From the NCBI GenBank assembly GCA_036675565.1, contig JAKFER010000104.1, forward strand, positions 1-54,610: a stretch of 54,610 nucleotides of DNA. The letters run 5' to 3'. The notes beneath the pieces were generated by a model. The model did no database searches, had not been told where the DNA came from, and saw only the letters and a list, made by a program, of their open reading frames with translations. A program made the position numbers and the translations under genes. Shown here piece after piece: positions 1 through 8,887 of the stretch (its first letter is position 1; each line of letters starts with the position of its first letter). The stretch is from JACCYQ01 sp036675565 (lineage in GTDB: Bacteria; Bacteroidota; Bacteroidia; Chitinophagales; Chitinophagaceae).

Positions 1-405
<405 letters not shown>

Positions 406-573
406 AAATGAAGTTTGATACTGACATTCTTAATTTTCTCAAATTAATTGTGTCAAATCGAATTGTTTTCGCTTGAACTTACCTTAATCTAAATCCTAAG
501 ATTTAGTGCTGTTGTTTCCTAACTTTCAAAGATCTTTTGACTTTTTTTGATACCCGTTTTTTGAACGGGAGTG

Positions 574-604
574 CAAAGGTAAAGTCTTTTTATTATCTAC
601 CAAA
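574..604 (-). promoter_or_regulatory. rRNA promoter copy nearest to 16S (P3)
   Basis: On the minus strand TTTG (601-604) is followed after exactly 19 nt by TACCTTTG (574-581). This matches the Bacteroidota primary sigma consensus TTTG-N19-TAnnTTTG. A CCCGTT/AACGGG hairpin lies directly downstream. Confidence 0.8.
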
Positions 605-686
605 TTTTTCTTTTTTTATTTTGAAAAACTTAGCACTTAATTGCTTTATTTTTTGAAGAACTTCCGCCGTTTTTAAAAGCGGATTG

Positions 687-717
687 CAAAGATAAGGTGA
701 TTCGAATTTACAGCCAA
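687..717 (-). promoter_or_regulatory. rRNA promoter copy, middle (P2)
   Basis: TATCTTTG (687-694) has a TTG (715-717) 20 nt upstream on the minus strand. The sequence after the -7 element resembles that after P1 and P3 (TTTGCAA-CCGC followed by an A-rich inverted repeat). Confidence 0.7.
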
Positions 718-836
718 GTTTTATTTTGTTTTTTGTAAACTTTTTTTCCTGGACAAATCCTTTGTAAATTCTTAAAAGTCAACTTATTAGAGCCTTCATT
801 TTGTTTCAGAGAACTTGCTTTTTTCAAAGCGGGTTG

Positions 837-867
837 CAAAGATAAGCCGCCAATAATTCCTGCCAAA
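837..867 (-). promoter_or_regulatory. rRNA promoter copy, distal (P1)
   Basis: TTTG (864-867), a 19-nt spacer, then TATCTTTG (837-844) on the minus strand: a full match to the Bacteroidota consensus. It lies about 75 nt past the truA stop codon and points toward 16S. Confidence 0.75.
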
Positions 868-940
868 TAAATTTTGAATAAATCTGGCTGTTAACTGCTC
901 AAATGCAGATGCAGAGAAGGTTTGCTTTGTATAATTTTTT

Positions 941-1690
941 TTAACCAGTTTGGAAATAATCTCCCGGAAAATGGACCCTGCTGAGAAACAAACCATGTGC
1001 AGGAACCGCGAAACTCGCCATGGTACAATCTTTCATCTCAATAACAGACCTGAATTCTTCTAATTCCATTTTTTGGCGTCCAACCTTCAACATGGTGGCT
1101 GTTAAGGCCCTGACCATCCCCCTTAAAAAACGATTTGCCGAGACCTTATATATTAACTGATCATCCCTTTTGACCCATTCGCTTGATTCAATCTTGCATT
1201 GAAATGATTTTACCTGCGTATTCCTTTTTGAAAAAGAAGTAAAATCTGAATACTCTTTGACTATACTAGCTGCCTGGTTCAAAAGTTCAACAGATAATTT
1301 ATATGGATAATAATAGGAAACGTCATTAATAAAGGGATTTTTAAACCTGTATATATAGTAATCATACTCCCTGCTTATGGCATCGAATCTGCAATGTGCC
1401 TCAGGATGTACCTTTATTAAATTCTTTATTACTATAGATGGTGGAAGAATAGCATTCATTTTATATACAAACTGCTTGTTCAATTCACCCTCAAAATCAA
1501 AATGGAAATAGTTCTGTAAAGCGTGGACTCCTGCATCGGTGCGGGATGACCCGGTTAAAATCACCTTTTCTTTTTGAAGAATTCTAAAAGCCTCTTCTAC
1601 TTCTGATTGAATGGTAACTGCATTGTGCTGAACCTGGAAACCGCTAAACCCAGCTCCTTTATATGCTAGTTCCAGAAAGTACCGACTCAT
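941..1690 (-). CDS. truA: tRNA pseudouridine(38-40) synthase TruA
   Basis: This 249-residue protein matches the TruA family, which converts uridines 38-40 of the tRNA anticodon stem-loop to pseudouridine. The catalytic motif reads SRTDAGVHA, with the nucleophilic aspartate at residue 52 (family consensus GRTDxGVHA). FDAISREYDYYI and NRFLRGMVRAL are the usual RNA-binding and core motifs. Length is normal for the family. The start follows the DUF4476 gene stop by 26 nt, so the two are probably co-transcribed. Downstream lies the promoter region of the rRNA operon on the same strand, and no clear terminator separates them, so read-through into the rRNA leader is conceivable. Confidence 0.95.
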   Translation of the reverse strand: MSRYFLELAYKGAGFSGFQVQHNAVTIQSEVEEAFRILQKEKVILTGSSRTDAGVHALQNYFHFDFEGELNKQFVYKMNAILPPSIVIKNLIKVHPEAHCRFDAISREYDYYIYRFKNPFINDVSYYYPYKLSVELLNQAASIVKEYSDFTSFSKRNTQVKSFQCKIESSEWVKRDDQLIYKVSANRFLRGMVRALTATMLKVGRQKMELEEFRSVIEMKDCTMASFAVPAHGLFLSRVHFPGDYFQTG

Positions 1691-1716
1691 GAATTTTTTG
1701 GTTGAAGATAATTAAC

Positions 1717-3084
1717 CTACCGGGACTGCATGATATCCACGAAACGACTATTATAATGATCATCTGTTAATTCACTACGTAAAGTGTAGAAATATTGCTT
1801 ATCTGATACGAAAGGATATACAGCTTTAAAAAAACTGTATTTACCCGCATTGGTTACGAACAATTCACTTAGTCTCTTGACCTGGCTCGAGGTCATACAT
1901 TTCTTTTCAAAAACATATTGTGCCTCGGTTATCATAGTTTCATCTGTTACAGCCAGTGCCATTTTGCTTCGAAGTCTTGCTAAATCTTTATCTGATAACT
2001 GATCCAAACAATTATTCACTAACGGTTTTTTGTCAGTTTCAATTGATTTAGCAGCTTTCTCATCCTGCCTGACTTTCAAAGATTCTGTTTTAATGGATAC
2101 TGAAGTATCTTTTGCGGTGCTTATGTCCAGGAATTTTATTTCTTTTGAAGGTGTAGCCTGCCTGGCAACAGTCTGTACCTTCTTTTCTTCTAGATCACCG
2201 ATTATTATTCTTACTGTATCTTCTTTTCCATCAGGAGAAATGTCCCGGTAAACGATCCCCAGTCCTTGAGTTGTAGAACCTTCAGAAACTTTTAATACTT
2301 TAGAATGTTGATACTCATTATTAGACTGGATATTTTTAGCTGATTCTTCTTTTGAAATTATTTTGTCATTTGACTGATCCTCTTTTTGCAAAGAGTCTGC
2401 TGAAAGGCTATTATTTACTTGTTGTTTCAATACGTTCTTTTGATCTTCCTGGCTTGTAACAACTGGCGGTGATTTTTGAGTTTCATTATTTATTGTTCCA
2501 TCCAACCCTGCTGTTGATTCCTGAACAGGTTTATTAGAATCAATTGAAGAATTTGATTGTTGATTAATTGTTTCCAAAGGTTTATTGACGTTACCCTGCT
2601 CTGCCTTTTGGGTTACACCAGGAATTGCTTTTGTGGAAACCACTGCAGTATATTTAAGTGTAGAATCTCCTGAGGCCTGCACCAATACATTAGTAAATGG
2701 AGAAACTTCCTCAGTTGGCTTTAGTTTAAAACCGGGTTCTGATTTAACTGCATGTGAAATTGATAAATCCTGCAAATCAAAAAGCCCCCATCCTTTACTG
2801 TCGAAATTCTTTAACAGGTATGACCTGTCTTTACCTTTTAAATCAATTGAAAAATGTTGTTCAGGCAGCGTACTGTTCGAAAACCCAATTGAAAATTCAT
2901 GCTTACCATCAGGCAGGTTTGAAACAATCAGGTATCCTCCAGGAGATGCGTTTTGAACTTTATTGTCTTTCTTAATATAAAAAGTGCCCGGGTTTTCTGT
3001 TTGAATAAAAATATAAAAACGTTGTTGGGCACTTAATTGTGATACAGAAAAGAATAATATTAATAGTGTACAGAACCTGGTCAT
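1717..3084 (-). CDS. Secreted protein with C-terminal DUF4476 domain
   Basis: The 455-residue protein begins with a signal peptide (residues 1-19, ending LSAQ). The N-terminal part to about residue 100 is a beta-rich segment. Residues about 150-355 form a low-complexity linker rich in Ser, Gln, Lys and Asp. The last 95 residues (from CLDQLSDKDLARLRSKM) resemble the DUF4476 domain seen in secreted Bacteroidota proteins. Function is unknown; the layout of a secreted head, flexible linker and small helical C-terminal domain suggests a periplasmic or surface role. It precedes truA on the same strand. The domain call rests on memory of the family and the C-terminal pattern. Confidence 0.75.
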   Translation of the reverse strand: MTRFCTLLILFFSVSQLSAQQRFYIFIQTENPGTFYIKKDNKVQNASPGGYLIVSNLPDGKHEFSIGFSNSTLPEQHFSIDLKGKDRSYLLKNFDSKGWGLFDLQDLSISHAVKSEPGFKLKPTEEVSPFTNVLVQASGDSTLKYTAVVSTKAIPGVTQKAEQGNVNKPLETINQQSNSSIDSNKPVQESTAGLDGTINNETQKSPPVVTSQEDQKNVLKQQVNNSLSADSLQKEDQSNDKIISKEESAKNIQSNNEYQHSKVLKVSEGSTTQGLGIVYRDISPDGKEDTVRIIIGDLEEKKVQTVARQATPSKEIKFLDISTAKDTSVSIKTESLKVRQDEKAAKSIETDKKPLVNNCLDQLSDKDLARLRSKMALAVTDETMITEAQYVFEKKCMTSSQVKRLSELFVTNAGKYSFFKAVYPFVSDKQYFYTLRSELTDDHYNSRFVDIMQSR

Positions 3085-3191
3085 TGTAATAATTGCTTAT
3101 GATTCAAAATTACTTCATTTTTAAATGCCTGCCATACAGTATTGAGGGATGTTAATTTATAACTGTGTAGAATAACCGAAAAGTAGACTAC

Positions 3192-3215
3192 AAAAAAAGC
3201 GGCTATTGCCGCTTT
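3192..3215 (-). terminator. Rho-independent terminator after the TPM operon
   Basis: The minus strand reads AAAGCGGC, loop AATA, GCCGCTTT, then a run of T (stem arms 3196-3203 and 3208-3215). It lies 12 nt past the stop codon of the TPM gene. Confidence 0.85.
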
Positions 3216-3227
3216 AAAAATTTTATG

Positions 3228-4031
3228 CTACCAACTTCCGCCGGCACCGCCGCCACCGCCACTTCCACCACCAAAGCCTCCGAATCCGCCACCACCAAAT
3301 CCGCCACCACCACCGCCAGACCATCCTCCGCCACCCCTACCAGACATACCACCCATCAAATTGCCCAATAACCACCAACCTGCAAATTCACGATAACCTT
3401 TTCGCGAGGCCATTCCACCACCCCGGCCACCTTTTCCACCTCTTCCACCGAGTCCACCTAAAACAAAAAATAAGATGATCAATATGAAAATGATTCTTCC
3501 CAGGCCGATCCCTTTTTCTTTTGTACGTTTGGGACCAGTGCCCTGGTATTCACCTGCTGCCGCTCTCATTATATCATTGATGCCATGATCGATTCCTGCA
3601 TAATAATTATCTTCCCTGAACTGGGGCAGAATCGTATTTTCAATAATGTTTTTAGCTGTGATATCAGGTATGGCACCTTCCAAACCGTATCCAGTGGCTA
3701 TCCATAAATCGCGATCATTTTTCGCAACCAGTAAAACAAGACCGTTATTATTTTGAGCCGTACCAACCTGCCAATCTCTTAAAATTCCCAAAGCCAGATC
3801 TTCTATAGGGTAATCATTGGTTGATGGAATAATTACCACAGCAACCTGGTTTGAAGTACTGTCATCATAAGCCACCAGTTTACTTTCCAAAGCTTCAACC
3901 TGTTCGGGAGTTAGTGTTTGGGTAAAATCATTAACTAAACGAGGGGGGCTTGGTTTCTTAGGAACCGGCATCTGTGCTATGACCACAGATGCTGTGAGAA
4001 TAAATATAAAAAATAGACCTGTTTTTTTCAT
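3228..4031 (-). CDS. TPM-domain membrane protein with glycine-rich tail (YgcG type)
   Basis: The start chosen is the Met at 4031 (MKKTGLFFIF), because it opens a typical signal peptide ending VIAQ; an upstream in-frame Met at 4139 would overlap the preceding gene. The mature protein has a TPM domain (about residues 30-165, with LVNDFTQTLTPEQ and ATGYGLEGAIPD). A membrane segment follows (IIFILIILFFVLGGLGG), then about 70 residues very rich in glycine, ending GGSW. This is the standard YgcG/TPM architecture. It is the third gene of a lemA-TPM-TPM cluster, 13 nt after the preceding gene, and is followed by a terminator. TPM proteins are linked to membrane-protein repair or phosphatase activity in some organisms; the role here is not known. 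Confidence 0.88.
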   Translation of the reverse strand: MKKTGLFFIFILTASVVIAQMPVPKKPSPPRLVNDFTQTLTPEQVEALESKLVAYDDSTSNQVAVVIIPSTNDYPIEDLALGILRDWQVGTAQNNNGLVLLVAKNDRDLWIATGYGLEGAIPDITAKNIIENTILPQFREDNYYAGIDHGINDIMRAAAGEYQGTGPKRTKEKGIGLGRIIFILIILFFVLGGLGGRGGKGGRGGGMASRKGYREFAGWWLLGNLMGGMSGRGGGGWSGGGGGGFGGGGFGGFGGGSGGGGGAGGSW

Positions 4032-4044
4032 TGTGGAAACAGCA

Positions 4045-4512
4045 TTACCTGCCGAATAAAATTTGATCAGGTAATTCATTTTTATCTGTTTTATGATCGT
4101 ATGGAAAGTGGATGTAAAGTGCATTACCAACACCGGCAATACATTGCTTTAATCCCAAAGCATAGTCATGTTTGTTAAAAGCGCTGATCATTTGTTTTAC
4201 TTCATCATTCCAAAAACCTGTACCTACTTTTTGATGAATCCCTTCATCACCGAAAACCGCTAATTGATGATCATCCATAGCGAGGTAAATTAAAACGGCA
4301 TTACGTTCCTCTGTTTCATCCATCTCCAATTTATAAAACAACTCAGCCGCCCTGTCCACTGCATTTACATATGAACAACGACTTTCAACAAAAACCCTTA
4401 CCTCACCACTGGTTTGACGTTCAGCATTCCGGATTGCTTCGGTAATCAATGCCTGTTCTTCTTCAGTGAAGAAATGCCTTTTCTTTTTCCATGGAAAAAA
4501 TGAAAATCCCAT
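4045..4512 (-). CDS. Soluble TPM-domain protein
   Basis: The 155-residue protein lacks a signal peptide. It has the TPM fold signature: FTEEEQALITEAIRNAE at the N-terminus, TSGEVRVFVE, RNAVLIYLAMDDHQLAVFGDEGIH and a C-terminal helix. It begins 1 nt after the lemA stop and ends 13 nt before the second TPM gene, so the three are almost certainly one operon. Cytosolic location is inferred from the absence of any hydrophobic segment. Precise function is unknown. Confidence 0.85.
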   Translation of the reverse strand: MGFSFFPWKKKRHFFTEEEQALITEAIRNAERQTSGEVRVFVESRCSYVNAVDRAAELFYKLEMDETEERNAVLIYLAMDDHQLAVFGDEGIHQKVGTGFWNDEVKQMISAFNKHDYALGLKQCIAGVGNALYIHFPYDHKTDKNELPDQILFGR

Positions 4513-4513
4513 A

Positions 4514-5146
4514 TTATTTAGCTGTATCTAAGTTTACGGGTGGTGCGGCCTGGTCACCAAAATCAACTGTAGGTGCATTTTGTGAACCTGGATCTGCAGT
4601 AAATCCTTCTTTTCTTTCAAATCCCATAATGCCTGCAATCAGGACGGTTGGAAATTTTCTTACCTGGGTATTATATGTTTGAACAGCTGCATTAAAATCA
4701 TTTCGAGCAACTGCTATCCTGTTTTCTGTGCCTTCTAACTGGGTTTGTAAATTACGAAAGGCGTCATTGGCTCTTAATGTAGGATAACGCTCCACGGTCA
4801 CTAACAAACGACTTAAAGCTCCGGACAGTTCTCCTTGCGCTGCCTGAAATCTTTCAATATTCTCCGGTGTAAGGTTATCAGGATTGATCTGCATGGAAGT
4901 GGCTTTGGCCCTTGCATTGATTACATCATTCAAAGTTCCTCTTTCAAAATTTGCTTCTCCTTTAACTGTATTAACCAGGTTGGGAATCAGATCAGCACGG
5001 CGCTGGTATTGAGATTGAACATTGTTCCATACTTTCTTTACGTTTTCATCCTGTTGTACCAATGTATTGTACTGGCCGCAGCCCATAAAAACAAGCAGAA
5101 CAAGTATACCCAAAACAACAAGCAATAATGTATTACGACCTTTCAT
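4514..5146 (-). CDS. lemA: LemA family protein
   Basis: The 210-residue protein starts with one hydrophobic segment (LLLVVLGILVLLVFMGC) and then shows the LemA signature: YNTLVQQDENVKKVWNNV, QYQRRADLIPNLVNTVKG and ERYPTLRAN. LemA proteins are membrane-anchored four-helix proteins of uncertain function, often encoded beside TPM-domain proteins as here. The cysteine after the hydrophobic stretch could be a lipidation site, but the -3 residue (Phe) is not ideal for a lipobox. It is the first gene of the operon, followed 1 nt later by the soluble TPM gene. Confidence 0.93.
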   Translation of the reverse strand: MKGRNTLLLVVLGILVLLVFMGCGQYNTLVQQDENVKKVWNNVQSQYQRRADLIPNLVNTVKGEANFERGTLNDVINARAKATSMQINPDNLTPENIERFQAAQGELSGALSRLLVTVERYPTLRANDAFRNLQTQLEGTENRIAVARNDFNAAVQTYNTQVRKFPTVLIAGIMGFERKEGFTADPGSQNAPTVDFGDQAAPPVNLDTAK

Positions 5147-5245
5147 ATTTTTTGTTTTAATATTTTTCTAAATTTAGTGCTTTTACTAATCCATTATAGA
5201 AAAAGATGCATGGTGAAGTTTCAAACTTTTTTTATCTAAATATCT

Positions 5246-6439
5246 CTAACGTGTGATTGCTTCAATGCCGGGAAGTGATTTTCCTTCAAAATATTCAAGC
5301 ATGGCACCACCACCTGTTGAAACATGACTTATTTTATCGGCAAATCCAAATTGATTTACGGCAGAAACACTATCGCCCCCACCCACTAATGAATAAGCGC
5401 CGGCTTCCGTGGCAGCAGCTACAGCTTCAGCAATGGCTTTGGTTCCATGTTGAAATTTTTTCATTTCAAAAACGCCCATTGGGCCGTTCCATAAAATTGT
5501 TTTAGAATCCAGGATAACTTTTCTAAAAATATCGCAAGCCTGGGCTCCAATATCAAGTCCCATGCATCCATCGGGAATATTATTACTAAGTGATGAAGAT
5601 ACGTCCACGTCTTCGGAAAACTTTTCAGCGATGATTGAATCTGGTGGCAAATGAATCCGTACGCCTTTTTCGTCAGCCTTTTTTAATAAATCGAGTGCTG
5701 TATCAAGCCTGTTTTCTTCACAAAGAGATTTTCCTATTTGTCCACCCTGCGCTTTAAAGAAGGTATAAGCCATACCACCTCCAATAATTATATCGGTGGC
5801 ATTATCCAACAGGTTTTCGATGATTAAAATTTTGTCAGATACTTTAGCACCGCCAATAATTGCTGTAAATGGTTTGTCTGAATTTTTGAGAATTTTTTCA
5901 GCGCTGGTTATTTCTCTTTCCATTAACATGCCGAACATCTTTTCTCCTTTTTCAAAAAATTTAGCAATAATTGCAGTTGATGCATGTGCACGGTGTGCCG
6001 TACCAAAAGCATCATTCACATATACATCGCCCAGCAACGCTAATTTTTTTGCAAAATCTTCATCACCTTTTTCTTCTTCTTTATAAAAGCGAAGGTTTTC
6101 AAGTAATAAAATTTCACCTGGTTTTAATGCAGAAGCTTTTTGTTTGGCTGATTCTCCAATACAATCTTCAACAAATATTACCGGCATTCCGGTTAATTTG
6201 GTTAAATGATTAACCAGGTGTTTTAAGGAATATTTCTCTGAAGGACCATTTTTAGGCCGACCAAGGTGCGACATAAGTATTACGCTTCCTCCATCGCCGA
6301 TTACTTTTTTTATAGTTGGCAAAGCAGCTGTCATACGGGTATCATCTGTGATGGTATATTGATCATCCAGCGGTACATTAAAATCTACACGGATCAATGC
6401 TTTGCGACCTTTGAAATTAAAATCTGAAAACTGGCTCAT
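5246..6439 (-). CDS. pgk: Phosphoglycerate kinase
   Basis: The 397-residue protein catalyses 1,3-bisphosphoglycerate + ADP to 3-phosphoglycerate + ATP in glycolysis. Visible signatures are the N-terminal substrate site RVDFNVPL, SHLGRPK, the hinge AKVSDKI and the C-terminal nucleotide site GGGDSVSAV. Length is normal for a bacterial PGK. It lies downstream of gap on the same strand, but a strong terminator (6478-6502) sits between them, so the two glycolytic genes may be only partly co-transcribed. Confidence 0.98.
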   Translation of the reverse strand: MSQFSDFNFKGRKALIRVDFNVPLDDQYTITDDTRMTAALPTIKKVIGDGGSVILMSHLGRPKNGPSEKYSLKHLVNHLTKLTGMPVIFVEDCIGESAKQKASALKPGEILLLENLRFYKEEEKGDEDFAKKLALLGDVYVNDAFGTAHRAHASTAIIAKFFEKGEKMFGMLMEREITSAEKILKNSDKPFTAIIGGAKVSDKILIIENLLDNATDIIIGGGMAYTFFKAQGGQIGKSLCEENRLDTALDLLKKADEKGVRIHLPPDSIIAEKFSEDVDVSSSLSNNIPDGCMGLDIGAQACDIFRKVILDSKTILWNGPMGVFEMKKFQHGTKAIAEAVAAATEAGAYSLVGGGDSVSAVNQFGFADKISHVSTGGGAMLEYFEGKSLPGIEAITR

Positions 6440-6473
6440 AAAAATTATTTTAATATGGTCAAATTTAATATAA

Positions 6474-6502
6474 ACAAAAATGCCCCGGATAACGGGGCAT
6501 TT
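6474..6502 (-). terminator. Rho-independent terminator after gap
   Basis: On the minus strand AAATGCCCCG, loop TTATC and CGGGGCATTT form a strong stem (arms 6478-6487 and 6493-6502), followed by TTTTTG. It lies 18 nt beyond the gap stop and about 40 nt before pgk, so it may act as a terminator or partial attenuator between the two glycolytic genes. Confidence 0.85.
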
Positions 6503-6520
6503 AAATTCTTATTGAAAAGC

Positions 6521-7534
6521 TTATTTATTCATCATTTCCGCAAAATACTTAACAGTACGCACCAACTGGGATACATAACTCATTTCATTATCGTACCAGC
6601 TAACCGTTCTTACCAATTGAGTATCCCCTACCGTCAAAACTTTTGTTTGTGTGCCATCAAATAAAGATCCGAAATGTATACCTATAATATCGCTGCTAAC
6701 GATTTCGTCTTCTGTATATCCGAAGCTTTCATTGGAAGCCGCTTTCATGGCAGCATTTATTTCATCTACAGTAACTTTTTTCCCTAAAGTAACTGTTAAC
6801 TCAGTTAATGATCCTGTTAAAGTAGGAACACGTTGTGCGGTACCATCCAGTTTACCTTTCAGACTTGGCAATACCAAACCAATTGCTTTTGCAGCACCTG
6901 TACTATTAGGAACGATATTTTGTGCTGCAGCACGTGCTCTGCGTAAGTCACCTTTTGCATGAGGAGCATCCTGGGTATTCTGATCATTCGTATAAGCATG
7001 AACGGTAGTCATTAACCCGGCAAGGATATTATATTTTTCTTCTAACACCTGGGCCATAGGCGCCAGGCAGTTAGTAGTACAGGAAGCGCAACTGATAACC
7101 GTTTCACTGCCATCCAGGATCTCGTGGTTCACATTAAAAACAATTGTTTTCAGATCACCTGTTGCCGGTGCAGATATAACTACTTTTTTTGCGCCTGCTT
7201 TTATATGTGCTGAAGCTTTGTCTTTATCCGCAAAGAATCCGGTACATTCTAAAACCACATCAACTTCATGATCCTTCCACGGAATTTGAGCAGGATCTTT
7301 TTGAGCATAAATATTTATAACATCTCCATCAACCGTAATCGATTTATCACCAGACTTTACATCCGCGTCAAAACGTCCTTGTGCACTATCATATTTTAGC
7401 AAGTGAGCCAATACTTCCGGACTGGTCAGGTCATTGACTGCGACAACATCAATACCTTCCATTTTATATATCTGCCGATAAACTAACCGGCCAATTCTTC
7501 CAAAGCCATTAATAGCAACTTTTACTGTGCTCAT
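6521..7534 (-). CDS. gap: Glyceraldehyde-3-phosphate dehydrogenase, type I
   Basis: The 337-residue protein oxidises glyceraldehyde-3-phosphate with NAD and phosphate. Signatures: the N-terminal Rossmann motif INGFGRIGRLVYRQ, the active-site block SCASCTTNCLAP with the catalytic cysteine, and WYDNEMSY near the C-terminus. Length is typical of type I enzymes. A TACCTTCG element on the minus strand (7567-7574), about 30 nt upstream, resembles the Bacteroidota -7 box with one change. The gene ends with a strong terminator, and pgk follows. Confidence 0.98.
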   Translation of the reverse strand: MSTVKVAINGFGRIGRLVYRQIYKMEGIDVVAVNDLTSPEVLAHLLKYDSAQGRFDADVKSGDKSITVDGDVINIYAQKDPAQIPWKDHEVDVVLECTGFFADKDKASAHIKAGAKKVVISAPATGDLKTIVFNVNHEILDGSETVISCASCTTNCLAPMAQVLEEKYNILAGLMTTVHAYTNDQNTQDAPHAKGDLRRARAAAQNIVPNSTGAAKAIGLVLPSLKGKLDGTAQRVPTLTGSLTELTVTLGKKVTVDEINAAMKAASNESFGYTEDEIVSSDIIGIHFGSLFDGTQTKVLTVGDTQLVRTVSWYDNEMSYVSQLVRTVKYFAEMMNK

Positions 7535-7641
7535 GATTTTTATTATTTAAAAATTAAAATGCGGTGCGAAGGTACAATATTGCGTATTATTTTAAAGCCA
7601 ACGTATGAAAGACTTTATATTATTCACACATATGCACTAAT

Positions 7642-7670
7642 AAAAAAAGACTTTGAAATTAATCAAAGCC
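7642..7670 (-). terminator. Rho-independent terminator after tRNA-Glu
   Basis: On the minus strand GGCTTTGA, a short AT loop and TCAAAGTC (arms within 7649-7670) are followed by seven T. It lies about 10 nt after the tRNA 3' end. Confidence 0.8.
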
Positions 7671-7680
7671 TTGCTGTTAG

Positions 7681-7752
7681 TAGCCCGTACGGGATTCGAA
7701 CCCGTATCACCACCGTGAAAGGGTGGTGTCCTAGCCCTTAGACGAACGGGCC
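7681..7752 (-). tRNA. tRNA-Glu (anticodon TTC)
   Basis: The 72-nt minus-strand sequence folds as a full cloverleaf. The acceptor stem is GGCCCGT/ACGGGCT (first pair G-T), the D arm contains GTCTAAGGGCTAGGAC, and the anticodon stem CCACC/GGTGG has loop CTTTCAC with anticodon TTC. The T arm is ACGGG-TTCGAAT-CCCGT and the discriminator base is A. No CCA is encoded. It stands alone between gap and a secreted-protein gene, with its own terminator. Confidence 0.96.
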
Positions 7753-7939
7753 GTTCTGTTAAAGGACGGCAAAGATAGGTGCTCAGGGAAAATGAGCCAA
7801 AAGAATTTGTCAAATTTTTTAAAATCATTTTTAATGCCATCCATAAGCGGTAGATTATTATTTACCATTTACTTTATAACAGTAATAAATGAAAGTTTGA
7901 CTGAATGTAAAGTCAACCCGTAATACTTAAAAATAAACA

Positions 7940-8737
7940 CTATTTAAGACTATGATTTACACCCGGGCTATAAACAAACCTGACCCTGGCACTTTTTTCT
8001 TCCGTACTGGTTAAGAATAACCGGTACCTTTTATCACCCGCAGTTACGATTAATAATGCAGTGTTTGGTGGGATGCTTCCTTCATTTTCTGCAACCATCT
8101 CCACTTCCTGGAAAGTATTTTGCAGGTCAATCCTTAACATCATGGTTACAGGCTTAGGACCTAATAACTGGTTAGAAAGCACAACCCTTTTATTAACTCT
8201 AACAGTAATACTATCCCCGTCTATCTCTCCATTATCATAAAAATCTAACCTGAGATCCCCGGTATCGATCAAAACCTCGGGAATTTCTTTAAATGCCGAT
8301 TCACTCGTACGGGTAAGAATAATATATCCTGACTCACAGTCATGGTTAGTACCCATCACTTTTCCCGTCCATATACCGCGCAGTGTTTCAATATTACCTT
8401 CTTTAGAATAAGTCAGGTCATATTTTTTTATGCAAACAATACAACGATCCGGGATTTTAAAAGTGGTAACATCCCCTTCCTGTATGATCAGATTTTTCGT
8501 TTGTTGATTATAGTTACCCCGTACATCTTTCTTTACATAATAATCTATATCCTGGTAATGATATGAATCTCCAAAAACTTCATTGCCGGATGCTTTGATT
8601 TGTATCTCAATATTATTTTCAGAAAAACAGCTTCCGGGTATGCCAAGATTTCCTTTCCAGAAACCACTTAAATCCTGTGCATAGGAAAGGTATTGTAATA
8701 TGGTCATTAATAAAATGAGAAATAAAAATCTTTTCAC
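7940..8737 (-). CDS. Secreted protein of unknown function
   Basis: The 265-residue protein has a signal peptide (residues 1-20, ending LSYA). Mature sequence begins QDLSGFWKGNLG, a start seen in secreted lipocalin-like or beta-barrel proteins of Bacteroidota. A mid-section has four cysteines (CFSE, CIVCIKK, CESG). The C-terminal half has DTGDLRLDFYDNGEIDGDSITV, reminiscent of a small beta-sandwich domain repeated in secreted proteins. No catalytic motif was recognised. It is monocistronic as far as can be seen. Confidence 0.75.
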   Translation of the reverse strand: MKRFLFLILLMTILQYLSYAQDLSGFWKGNLGIPGSCFSENNIEIQIKASGNEVFGDSYHYQDIDYYVKKDVRGNYNQQTKNLIIQEGDVTTFKIPDRCIVCIKKYDLTYSKEGNIETLRGIWTGKVMGTNHDCESGYIILTRTSESAFKEIPEVLIDTGDLRLDFYDNGEIDGDSITVRVNKRVVLSNQLLGPKPVTMMLRIDLQNTFQEVEMVAENEGSIPPNTALLIVTAGDKRYRLFLTSTEEKSARVRFVYSPGVNHSLK

Positions 8738-8840
8738 GCTTTAATTTAAGCAGATTTATTGAGGGTGAAATTCTTTTAAGATAAAACTAACAACCACCCC
8801 ATAATTACTTGGGGGTACGAAGATTAATAAATGCTGAAAT

Positions 8841-8867
8841 AAAAAATTCCCCGGCTGGCGGGGAATT
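8841..8867 (-). terminator. Rho-independent terminator after the DUF4136 gene
   Basis: On the minus strand AATTCCCC, a 7-nt loop and GGGGAATT (arms 8845-8852 and 8860-8867) are followed by TTTTTT. It lies 20 nt beyond the stop codon at 8888. Confidence 0.87.
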
Positions 8868-8887
8868 ATAACAATTGAAAAAGATGA

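Larger units (their letters stand above)
406..940. other. Intergenic region: rRNA leader with triplicated promoter
   Basis: The stretch between truA and 16S has no credible gene. It is very AT-rich and contains the three promoter copies with hairpins in their initial transcribed regions. The part from about 406 to 570 would be the shared 16S leader. The only sizeable open frame (796-996, minus) overlaps truA and looks spurious. Confidence 0.75.

Noticed and set aside
796..996. Open frame of 66 codons on the minus strand beside truA
   Set aside because: It overlaps the truA 3' end in another frame and runs through the distal rRNA promoter. Its composition shows no protein-like pattern.
3228..3480. 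Glycine-rich tail of the TPM protein as an unusual repeat expansion
   Set aside because: Gly-rich tails ending in GGxW are normal in YgcG-type TPM proteins, so it is a family trait.
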